The notes: generated by a model from the letters alone, not told the origin. Shown: positions 1-6,091, counted from the first letter of the stretch. The stretch is DNA of 7,930 bases from DASQGA01 sp035535315 (GCA_035535315.1 DATLQD010000092.1:1-7930), one strand, 5' to 3'. Translations and numbers: made by a program.

Positions 1-60
1 CGGGCCAAGCTCGGCTCTCAGTCGCGACCGGCGAGTAGCCCGAGCTCGTGGGATGAAACA

Positions 61-1152
61 ATGACGGCGGTGAACGCCGGGAGCCCAACGATGATCGGCG
101 AGTCGCTGTGGCCGCGGCTCGCGGGGCTACCGCTCGTCATCGAGGCGTGCGAGTACGAACGCCTGCACGCCGTCCTCGCCTACGAGTTCGAGCGCATCAC
201 GACGCACGTGCGCCTCGTCGGCGCCGGCGCCGACGGGCTGGGCGAGGACGTCTCGGTGTTCCGCGAGGACGGCACCGCGCTGCACGAGACCCGGCCCTCG
301 CTGCCGCTCGAGGGCGAGTGGACGCTGGCCGGCTTCTGCGACCATGTCGCCACGCTCGACCTGTGGCCGGAGCCGCCGGAGTGGGACGTGGCGCTGCGCT
401 TGCGCAACTGGGCCTTCGAGTCGGCGGCGCTCGACCTCGCGCTGCGCCAGGCCGGCCGCTCGCTGCACGACGTGCTCGGGCTGGAGCCGCAGCCGGTGCG
501 CTTCGTCAACTCGCTCGGCCTCGGCAAGGAGCCGTCGATCGAGCCGGTGCGCCGGCGGCTCGCCCGTTCCCCCGGTGTGCGCTTCAAGCTCGACTCGGAG
601 GCAACCTGGGCGCCGGAGCTCGTCGACGAGGTCGCTGCGACCGGCGCGGTCGACACGATCGACTTCAAGGGCCAGTACGGCTTCGAGGTCGAGGATCCGG
701 CGGCGCTGAATGCGCTGTACGACCACGTGATCGCCGCGTTCCCGGACGCCTACTTGGAGGACCCGCACGACCTGCCCGAGATCGCGGAGCGGCTCGGCGA
801 TCATCTCGGACGCGTGTCATACGACTCGCCGATCCGCAGCGCCGAGGACATCGGCGCGACGCCGCTGGCGTCGCGCGTCGTGAATGTCAAGCCGTCGCGG
901 ATTGGCAGCCTGCGCGCGCTCTTCGACGTCTACGCGCGCTGCGCGCGGGAGCGGCGGCCGATGTACGGCGGTGGCATGGGCGAGCTGGGCGTGGGCCGCG
1001 GGCAGATCGAGCTGCTCGCCGCGCTGTTCCACGCCGACGCGCCCAACGACGTGGCGCCGAGCGCCTACAACGAGGACGACCCCCCGGGCGGCCTGCCGGC
1101 CAGCCCGCTGGCGCCGCGCCCCGAGGCCACCGGCTTCCGCTGGGCGGCATAA
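61..1152 (+). CDS. Enolase-superfamily-like protein (mandelate racemase / muconate lactonizing type)
   Basis: Predicted cytosolic 363-residue protein with the order of active-site elements of the MLE/OSBS branch of the enolase superfamily, whose members abstract a proton alpha to a carboxylate using a divalent metal. Seen: K176 in RFKLD (second Lys position of the KxK motif; the first is R174), then D201 (DFKG), E233 (YLEDP) and D255 (YDSPI) as likely metal ligands, and K277 (NVKPSR) as the opposite acid/base Lys. Spacing fits a beta/alpha barrel, and a glycine-rich stretch (YGGGMGELGVG) follows at 302-312. The substrate cannot be read from sequence. The DFKG motif, rather than the usual DAN type, and R174 mark it as a divergent subgroup. 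ATG at 91 is an alternative start with a better ribosome site. The gene ends 217 bases before the cyclase gene. Superfamily placement is fairly secure; the reaction is unknown. Confidence 0.8.
   Translation: MTAVNAGSPTMIGESLWPRLAGLPLVIEACEYERLHAVLAYEFERITTHVRLVGAGADGLGEDVSVFREDGTALHETRPSLPLEGEWTLAGFCDHVATLDLWPEPPEWDVALRLRNWAFESAALDLALRQAGRSLHDVLGLEPQPVRFVNSLGLGKEPSIEPVRRRLARSPGVRFKLDSEATWAPELVDEVAATGAVDTIDFKGQYGFEVEDPAALNALYDHVIAAFPDAYLEDPHDLPEIAERLGDHLGRVSYDSPIRSAEDIGATPLASRVVNVKPSRIGSLRALFDVYARCARERRPMYGGGMGELGVGRGQIELLAALFHADAPNDVAPSAYNEDDPPGGLPASPLAPRPEATGFRWAA
79..83 (+). promoter_or_regulatory. Candidate ribosome binding site favouring an internal start at 91
   Basis: GGGAG lies 7 bases before an in-frame ATG at 91 and would give a protein beginning MIGESLWP. 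The upstream ATG at 61 has only a weaker GGGA at 50-53, also 7 bases away. The first ten residues of the longer form show no family motif, so the shorter 353-residue form is a real alternative. Confidence 0.35.
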
Positions 1153-1153
1153 A

Positions 1154-1341
1154 CACGCGCCGGGCAAGCAGATCCTCGGCGTTCTCGCGTGTGAGGAAGC
1201 CGTTGAGGTCGCTCAGCGCGCTCGCCGCTGCGACGAATAGCAGAAGCACGCCGATTGTGGTGAGCGCACCCCCGCGTACCTTGCGAAGGGGTTCCGCTTC
1301 GTGGGCTTCGTAGCTGGGGACGAAGCCGTGGGCTTGGACAT
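1154..1341 (-). pseudogene. Decayed 5' fragment of a small membrane-protein gene
   Basis: The gap between the two plus-strand genes reads on the minus strand as coding-like sequence with G/C-rich third positions. From ATG at 1341 the product begins MSKPTASSPATKPTK, a basic Ser/Thr/Pro-rich tail, and continues NPFARYAG. The frame then changes at a five-base G run (plus C run 1269-1273). The next frame gives GALTTIGVLLLFVAAASA, a good transmembrane helix, then LSDLNGFLTRENAEDLL. One more G would join both pieces into a single reading frame. The coding look ends where the enolase-like gene ends, so the 3' part of the gene is missing. No convincing ribosome site was seen. I do not recognise the family with certainty. 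Decay is inferred from frame and composition only; antisense chance cannot be excluded. Confidence 0.45.
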
Positions 1342-1368
1342 TCGGCGGCGACGCGCAATCCTGAGGGG

Positions 1369-3819
1369 GTGCGCGACCTTCCGACCGGCACGGTGACCTT
1401 CCTGTTCACCGATATCGAGGGCTCAACGCGGCTCCTCCACGAGCTCGGGGACCGCTATCCGGACGCCCTTGCCGAGCACCGGCGCCTGCTCCGGCAGGCG
1501 TTTTGCCGGCACGGCGGGACGGAGGTGGACACGCAGGGCGACGCGTTCTTCGTCGCCTTCGCCGACGCGCGCGCCGGCGTGGCGGCGGCGGCCGAGGCGC
1601 AGGCGGCACTCGCCGACGGTCCGATCCGCGTGCGCATGGGTCTGCACACCGGCGAGCCGATCGTCTGGGCCGAGGGCTACGCCGGACTCGACGTCCACCG
1701 GGGGGCACGGATCTGCGCCTCCGCCCACGGCGGCCAGGTCGTGCTCTCGGAGCGGACGCGCGCGGATCTCGGCGACATCGGAGTCAACGACCTCGGCGCT
1801 CACCGGCTCAAGGACCTGTCGGAGCCGCAGCAGCTCTACCAGCTCGGAGACGGGGAGTTCCCGCCCCTCAAGACGCTGCACGCGACAAACCTCCCGACGC
1901 AGGCGACGGCGCTCGTCGGCCGCGAGCGCGAGCTCGACGAGGTCGGAACGCTGCTCCGCGAGCACCGACTCGTGACCCTGACGGGCCCGGGGGGCTCGGG
2001 GAAGACGCGGCTCGCGCTCCAGCTCGCCGCCGACGCGCTCGAGGACTATCCGCACGGCGTGGTCTGGGTGCCGCTCCAGGCGCTCCGTGACCCGGCCCTC
2101 GTCGTGCCGACGATCGAGCAGACGGTCGGATCCAAGAACGGCCTCGCCGACCACCTCGGCGACAAGCGCATGCTCCTCCTGCTCGACAATCTCGAGCAGG
2201 TGATCGGGGCTGCGCCGGCGTTGGCGGAGCTTCTGTCGCAGACGCAGAACGCCAAGCTCCTCGTTACGAGCCGCGAGCCGCTGCGCGTCGGCGGCGAGCA
2301 CCGCTACGGGGTCGAGCCGCTTCCGGAGCCCGATGCCGTGGCGCTATTTTTGGAGCGCGCCAGGGCCGTCCATCCGGGGTTCGAGCCGAGCGGCGCGGTC
2401 GACGAGATCTGCCGCCGCCTCGACGGCCTCCCGCTCGCCGTCGAGCTCGCCGCGGCTCGTACGAACGTCCTGACGCCGCATCAGATCCTCGACCGGCTCG
2501 AGCGGCGGCTCGACCTGCTCACAAGCGGAGCGCGCGATGCGCCGACGAGGCAGAAGACGCTTCGGGCCACGATCGAGTGGAGCCACGACCTCCTCGGCGA
2601 CGAGGAACGGCTCCTCTTCGCTCAGCTTGCGGTGTTTTCGGGGAGCTTCTCCCTTGAATCTGCCGAAGCGGTATGCGGCGCGGAGGTGAACGCCCTCGGG
2701 TCCCTGGTCGAGAAGAGCCTCGTCCGCCGTATCGACGAACGCTTCGCGATGCTCGAGACGATCGCCGAGTACGGAGCCGAACGATTCGCGGCCTCAGGCT
2801 CGTTGGAACACCTCCGCCGCCGTCACGCCGAGCACTACCTCGGCCTGGTCGAACGCGACGATCCGCGCACGCTCGCCGCGGATAGCGCGGCGTGGATCGC
2901 CTCGGAATACGACAATCTCCGCGCCGCTCTCGGATGGGCGACGGCATCGGAGTCTGCTCTCGCTACGCGACTGGGTGCGGCACTGTGGGCCTTCTGGTGG
3001 GAGCGCGGGATGCTCGTCGAGGGCCGCCATTGGCTGGATTCGGCGCTTCGATACGCTTCCGCGGAGGCCTCGCCAGCTCGCGCGAGCGCGCTTGCCGGCG
3101 CGTCGTGGCTCGCCGTGCTCATGGGCGAGTACGAGCGTTCAGACCAGCTCGCTCGTGCGGCGATCGAGGTGGCCGATGCGCTTGGCGACTGGTCGCTCGT
3201 GGTGTTTGCACTGGACGTACGCGGAGATGCCGCGATGCTTGAAGGGCGCAGCGATGACGCGCGCCGCCTTTTTGAGCGAGCCGCCGAGCTCGCTCGCGCA
3301 CGCGGTGACCGGCTCGGGCTCGCGATGGCGGTTGGCGACCTGGGTAATCTCGCCGCCTGTTCAGGCAGCTGGAACGACGCGATCCCTCTCTACGAAGAAA
3401 GCCTAGTCCTACGGGGCGATGCGTGGCCGTACAGGGCGATCCCGCTTCTGAACCTCGCGCTCGCCGAACTCCAGAGTGGACGCGACCCCGCGAGCGTCGC
3501 AGCGCGCTACGCGGACGTTTTTCGGCTGGCATGGGAACGAAGTGACGCCTTCAACGCGGCCGCTGCCATCCACGGGCTCGGTCTGACCGTCGCGCGCGCG
3601 AGTGCCCCGGAAGCTGCGACACGCGTGCTGGGTGCTGCCGCGGCACAGCAGGAGGCTCTCGCTTACGCGCTCGAGGCGCCGGAGAGCGACGTCCACGGCG
3701 ACACGATCGCGGACCTGCGGTCGCAGCTTGGTGACGAACTCTTCAGCGCTGCCTGGGGCGAAGGGCATGCGTTAACGCCCGAGCAGGCGGTTTCGCTCGC
3801 ACTCCAGTCCATACACTGA
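1369..3819 (+). CDS. Class III nucleotide cyclase-domain / NB-ARC ATPase / TPR signalling protein
   Basis: 816-residue, three-part, probably cytosolic signal-transduction protein. Residues 5-160 form a class III adenylate/guanylate cyclase-type domain: FTDIEGST with metal Asp D15, QGDAFF with the second metal Asp D58, and GLDVHRGARI around D108. Residues 180-470 form a STAND/NB-ARC ATPase as in AfsR-type regulators: Walker A GPGGSGKT at 206-213, Walker B LLLLDN at 269-274, LLVTSREPLR at 297-306, and GLPL at 353-356. Residues about 480-816 are helical with TPR-like repeats (clearest at 575-680), ending in the LGDELFSAAW-type tail common in this family. No helix-turn-helix is present, so it probably signals through protein contacts or nucleotide rather than by binding DNA. 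The GTG start fits the usual family beginning (LPTGTVTFLFTDIEGS), although a GAGGGG tract directly abuts it, which is an odd spacing. The cyclase domain lacks standard catalytic residues (see findings). Architecture is secure; activity and ligand are unknown. Confidence 0.93.
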   Translation: MRDLPTGTVTFLFTDIEGSTRLLHELGDRYPDALAEHRRLLRQAFCRHGGTEVDTQGDAFFVAFADARAGVAAAAEAQAALADGPIRVRMGLHTGEPIVWAEGYAGLDVHRGARICASAHGGQVVLSERTRADLGDIGVNDLGAHRLKDLSEPQQLYQLGDGEFPPLKTLHATNLPTQATALVGRERELDEVGTLLREHRLVTLTGPGGSGKTRLALQLAADALEDYPHGVVWVPLQALRDPALVVPTIEQTVGSKNGLADHLGDKRMLLLLDNLEQVIGAAPALAELLSQTQNAKLLVTSREPLRVGGEHRYGVEPLPEPDAVALFLERARAVHPGFEPSGAVDEICRRLDGLPLAVELAAARTNVLTPHQILDRLERRLDLLTSGARDAPTRQKTLRATIEWSHDLLGDEERLLFAQLAVFSGSFSLESAEAVCGAEVNALGSLVEKSLVRRIDERFAMLETIAEYGAERFAASGSLEHLRRRHAEHYLGLVERDDPRTLAADSAAWIASEYDNLRAALGWATASESALATRLGAALWAFWWERGMLVEGRHWLDSALRYASAEASPARASALAGASWLAVLMGEYERSDQLARAAIEVADALGDWSLVVFALDVRGDAAMLEGRSDDARRLFERAAELARARGDRLGLAMAVGDLGNLAACSGSWNDAIPLYEESLVLRGDAWPYRAIPLLNLALAELQSGRDPASVAARYADVFRLAWERSDAFNAAAAIHGLGLTVARASAPEAATRVLGAAAAQQEALAYALEAPESDVHGDTIADLRSQLGDELFSAAWGEGHALTPEQAVSLALQSIH

Positions 3820-3841
3820 TCGCGATGGCGTGTCGGGTGCG

Positions 3842-3958
3842 TTAACACAGGACAGGAAGGCCTCCGGCGGCCAACTCCATAACGTCGGAGACGACATAGA
3901 GGGCGGAGAAGGCGATCGCGCACAGTGCGACGAGGACCCGACAATCGCTGTTCCCCAT
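3842..3958 (-). pseudogene. Truncated N-terminus of a membrane protein
   Basis: A 38-codon frame from ATG at 3958 to TAA begins MGNSDCR, followed by VLVALCAIAFSALYVVSD, a clear transmembrane helix, then VMELAAGG, and ends abruptly in LPVLC. It looks like the first helix of a multi-helix membrane protein whose remainder has been lost: neither other frame downstream continues with hydrophobic coding sequence before the convergent cyclase gene's stop codon at 3817-3819. It lies 25 bases after the stop of the SRPBCC gene on the same strand, so it could have been the next gene of that cluster. An AGGGG directly abuts the ATG, which is poor spacing for initiation. It could instead be a real single-helix small protein; I favour a remnant. 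Confidence 0.45.
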
Positions 3959-3983
3959 CCCCTGTTCGGCACGCCGGAAGGGG

Positions 3984-4616
3984 TCATCGAAGTACACGTT
4001 CAGCCCGGTCCTTGATCCCGCGAAGCATCTTCTGGCTCATCACAAAGCTGATCGCCTCCGTGGGCTCGACGATGAGCGCGGCCCACCATCGCTTGTACTC
4101 GTATCGCTCACGCACGAGCAGCCGCGTCGTTTCGTCTGACTCAGCTTGGAGCACAAAGGCCCAGGTCGAGTCGTACGGAGCCGCGATGTTCTCCATTGGA
4201 AAGCCGCCACGGAGGACGAGCGATCGTCCAGGCTCCAAGAAGGCCACGTCGTAACCGAACTCGGGACCGAGCAGGACCTCGTCGCCGACCTCGATTTCCT
4301 GCAACTCGGGCACGATCCGATCTGCGCTGTGAATGTCGGCGCCGATCAGGTTCTCGAGGAAGTCGTAGCTGTAGAACCCGCCACGCCCCTGCCCCAGTTG
4401 GGCGATCCACGGCCACACCTGATCGGCTGAGGCGCGGATGGTGATCGCGCGGGTTGCGGTGACGTCGGCGTTCGCGACCAGGTCATCGCCGGGGAGGGGC
4501 CCGTCGACCTCTTGGTCGGTTGCGCCCCACCTGAGAAGGCGAGGCCTCGCAAGATAGATGTAGGCGGCCGCGGCACTTCCAATCGCGGTTGCGCGTATGG
4601 CGTATCGAGGTCTCAT
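3984..4616 (-). CDS. Membrane-anchored SRPBCC-fold protein (paralog 1)
   Basis: 210 residues from ATG at 4616. The N-terminus has a hydrophobic helix (about residues 5-23, with AIGSAAAAYIYLA), a basic turn, and the motif LRWGAT at 28-33. It then has LPGDDLV at 41-47, TRAITIRASADQVWPWIAQ from 55 (the usual opening strand and helix of the START/Bet v1-like SRPBCC fold), GGFYSYDFLENL at 79-90, HSADRIVPE at 96-104, and a C-terminal helix with MLRGIKDRAERVL. SRPBCC domains bind hydrophobic ligands in a deep cavity; the ligand here is unknown. An AAGGGA ribosome site sits 8 bases before this ATG. The frame stays open upstream to GTG at 4733, but the shorter form matches the length and layout of the paralog at 5214-5858. 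It is probably held at the inner face of the membrane by the single helix. Family call good; role unknown. Confidence 0.82.
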   Translation of the reverse strand: MRPRYAIRATAIGSAAAAYIYLARPRLLRWGATDQEVDGPLPGDDLVANADVTATRAITIRASADQVWPWIAQLGQGRGGFYSYDFLENLIGADIHSADRIVPELQEIEVGDEVLLGPEFGYDVAFLEPGRSLVLRGGFPMENIAAPYDSTWAFVLQAESDETTRLLVRERYEYKRWWAALIVEPTEAISFVMSQKMLRGIKDRAERVLR

Positions 4617-4763
4617 CGGGGCCGTCCCTTCAACCGTCGCAGTTGGTTTCGAGGACACGGTCTCACGCCGCCGGCCCTTTGGCATCGGGGGGTAGTCGAT
4701 GACGCCAATCACGAGCGGCCCGAAGACCGACACGACGGCGAGGCAAAGACGGCCTGTTCGGCT
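4617..4763 (-). other. Spacer with an in-frame hydrophobic stretch upstream of SRPBCC paralog 1
   Basis: Between the stop of the broken gene and the chosen SRPBCC start, the SRPBCC frame stays open and reads LAVVSVFGPLVIGVIDYPPM, then a basic segment KGRRRE. Use of GTG at 4733 would add 39 residues and a second hydrophobic segment. The spacer also carries the AAGGGA ribosome site at 4625-4630 for the ATG at 4616. It could be an N-terminal extension, a remnant of another membrane gene, or chance. Confidence 0.3.
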
Positions 4764-5233
4764 TCATCGTCGCCACATCTCGCCCGTGCCAAACTCGTCG
4801 CGCCCCCAGACAGGAGTCGGCACAGACGGCACAAGGTCGAGAAGTCGATGCGCTTGAAGTAGATCGTCGCTCAGTCGCTGCGGGCTTTCGACCGCCTCAG
4901 CGACGTCTGGGATGACGCCGTTCCGCCAGCGGCGGACCTCGTAGCGAAATCCGAAAGCGGCCAGCCCAGCGCGCTCCGACCGCGCCTTCTGCGACGACGC
5001 CGCGCTCCGCGCCGTTGGAATCACGAACCGGCGCCTGCTCGATCACGAATCGTCCCTCCGGTACATGCACCACGAGCCCCGGAGTGATACAGGTCGGAAG
5101 TCGGGCGTCGCCGCAGTCGTGCCGCTATCGCTTCGCAGACGCGCCCGTTGAGCCGCACGGAATGACCACCGGCACCTAGGGGCAACCAGTAGAGGTCAAT
5201 ACCGGCTTGAACATCAGGCTGGGCTCTGGACAC
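4764..5233 (-). pseudogene. Frameshifted and 3'-truncated conserved-type gene of unknown function
   Basis: Three overlapping frames on the minus strand make one protein when two single bases are skipped. Piece 1 (GTG at 5233 to about 5078, 52 codons) includes GIDLYWLPLGAGGHSVRLNG and DLYHSG. Piece 2 (5076-4951, 42 codons, no start of its own) includes LVVHVPEGRFVIEQAPV and GARWAGRFR. Piece 3 (4949-4767, 61 codons) includes FRYEVRRWRNGVIPDVAEA and LVPSVPTPVWGRDEFGTGEM, then stops at TGA after WRR. The first shift is one extra base in a four-base C run (plus 5077-5080); the second is one extra base (or two missing) at about 4950. I associate these motifs with an uncharacterised actinobacterial protein family that normally continues beyond the GEMW motif, so the C-terminus also seems lost. 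Its start overlaps the end of the upstream SRPBCC gene by 20 bases, which suggests one operon. A sequencing error could explain the first shift but not all the lesions. Confidence 0.72.
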
Positions 5234-5858
5234 CGTATGTGTCGCGGGAGAGCCGCTCGGCGCGCTCCTTGATTCCGCGCAGCATCCGCCGCTCCATGAT
5301 GAGCGAGCCGGGTTCCATCGGCAGCATGCCGAGGCGTGCAGCGAGCGTCGGCAGGCGGAAGCGGTTGCGGCTGATCAGGCGGGTGGTGCCGCCGCTCTCA
5401 GCGAGCACGAACGTCCAGACCCAGTTGCCGTCCTCGGAGCGCCACGCCAGCACGCGCTCGGGCGCAACCCGCTCGATCCGCATCCGGTTCGGGCCGAGCG
5501 CGATCGTGTCTCCGACCTGGGGGTGCTGGAACTCCGGCAGGAGGCGGTCGACGCTGTGCATGTCGAGCCCGACCAGGTTCTCGATCCAGTCGTAGGTGTA
5601 GGCGCCACCGCGCGGGGACGGGCCCATCTGCGCGACCCAGGGCCAAACCGCGGCGACTGGAGCATTGATCGTGATTGCGCGCGTCGACACTCCGTCCGCT
5701 TCCTCCAGCAGATCATCGCCCGGTAAACGAGATCGGGCTTCCTCCGAGGTAGCGCCCCAGGTGAGGATCGGCCGGCGTATGAGCGGGTAGAGGGCGGCCA
5801 GCGCGGCGAGAAACACGGCCGACGTTCGACCTCGACTCCGGTGCGTCGTCAGCGGCAT
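5214..5858 (-). CDS. Membrane-anchored SRPBCC-fold protein (paralog 2)
   Basis: 214 residues, same layout as the protein at 3984-4616: basic start, one hydrophobic helix (about 13-27, AVFLAALAALYPLI), LTWGAT at 32-37, LPGDDLL at 45-51, TRAITINAPVAAVWPWVAQ from 59, GGAYTYDWIENLVG at 84-97, HSVDRLLPEF at 101-110, and the C-terminal helix RMLRGIKERAERL. The shared motifs show the two are paralogs, although they have diverged widely between about residues 110 and 190. SRPBCC proteins bind lipophilic small molecules or act on them; no catalytic residue can be named here. No clear ribosome site precedes the ATG, and a stop codon lies eight codons upstream in frame, so this start is the only good choice apart from an internal GTG at residue 15. 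It is the first gene of the minus-strand cluster that continues into the broken gene. Confidence 0.82.
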   Translation of the reverse strand: MPLTTHRSRGRTSAVFLAALAALYPLIRRPILTWGATSEEARSRLPGDDLLEEADGVSTRAITINAPVAAVWPWVAQMGPSPRGGAYTYDWIENLVGLDMHSVDRLLPEFQHPQVGDTIALGPNRMRIERVAPERVLAWRSEDGNWVWTFVLAESGGTTRLISRNRFRLPTLAARLGMLPMEPGSLIMERRMLRGIKERAERLSRDTYGVQSPA

Positions 5859-5871
5859 CTGCGTGGAGAGC

Positions 5872-5903
5872 CTAGTGGCTTGCTAGTCGATCGCCCCAGC
5901 TAG
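5872..5903. promoter_or_regulatory. Upstream region of SRPBCC paralog 2 with three CTAG tetramers
   Basis: The non-coding stretch 5859-6018 holds no recognisable gene. Three CTAG tetramers start at 5872, 5883 and 5900, just upstream of the SRPBCC start. CTAG is normally scarce in bacterial genomes, so a cluster might mark an operator. No convincing -35/-10 pair could be assigned. Confidence 0.2.
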
Positions 5904-5990
5904 ACGGTTTCGACAACCAGCACCACTAACCGTGAAGCGGTCGGTAGATGTACCCGTTGGTACTCAGACGCAGCCGCTCAGCGTTGTCAG

Positions 5991-6016
5991 GGCAGACAAA
6001 TCCCTGCAAATCTGCC
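5991..6016. repeat. Inverted repeat directly downstream of tRNA-Thr
   Basis: GGCAGA at 5991-5996 and TCTGCC at 6011-6016 can form a 6-bp stem around a 14-base loop. It lies 2 bases past the tRNA 3' end. There is no T run after it in the tRNA direction, so it is not a standard intrinsic terminator. It may help 3' end formation or be a protein site. Confidence 0.4.
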
Positions 6017-6018
6017 TA

Positions 6019-6091
6019 AGCCGACGCGCGGATTCGAACCGCGGACCCCTTCATTACGAGTGAAGTGCTCTACCAGCTGAGCTACGTCGGC
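6019..6091 (-). tRNA. tRNA-Thr(CGT)
   Basis: Complete 73-base cloverleaf. The acceptor stem GCCGACG pairs with CGTCGGC, with discriminator base T (U). The D arm is GCTC-AGCTGGTA-GAGC. The anticodon stem CTTCA/TGAAG encloses loop CTCGTAA, giving anticodon CGT, which reads the Thr codon ACG. The T arm is CGCGG-TTCGAAT-CCGCG. The CCA end is not encoded (TAG follows the discriminator), so it must be added by tRNA nucleotidyltransferase. ACG is a frequent Thr codon in the genes here, which fits a dedicated CGT isoacceptor. Confidence 0.97.

Noticed and set aside
127..804. 225-codon minus-strand frame opposite the enolase-like gene
   Set aside because: Antisense shadow with low-complexity Arg/Glu/Val composition and no motif.
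108..1313. Long plus-strand frame of 401 codons overlapping the enolase-like gene
   Set aside because: Its product is almost all Arg/Ala/Gly/Pro with no motif, typical of an out-of-frame reading of GC-rich coding DNA, while the other frame has clear family motifs.
1423..2301. 292-codon minus-strand frame opposite the cyclase gene
   Set aside because: It is antisense to a region with clear cyclase and ATPase motifs; the product is rich in Arg, Glu and Leu with no recognisable domain.
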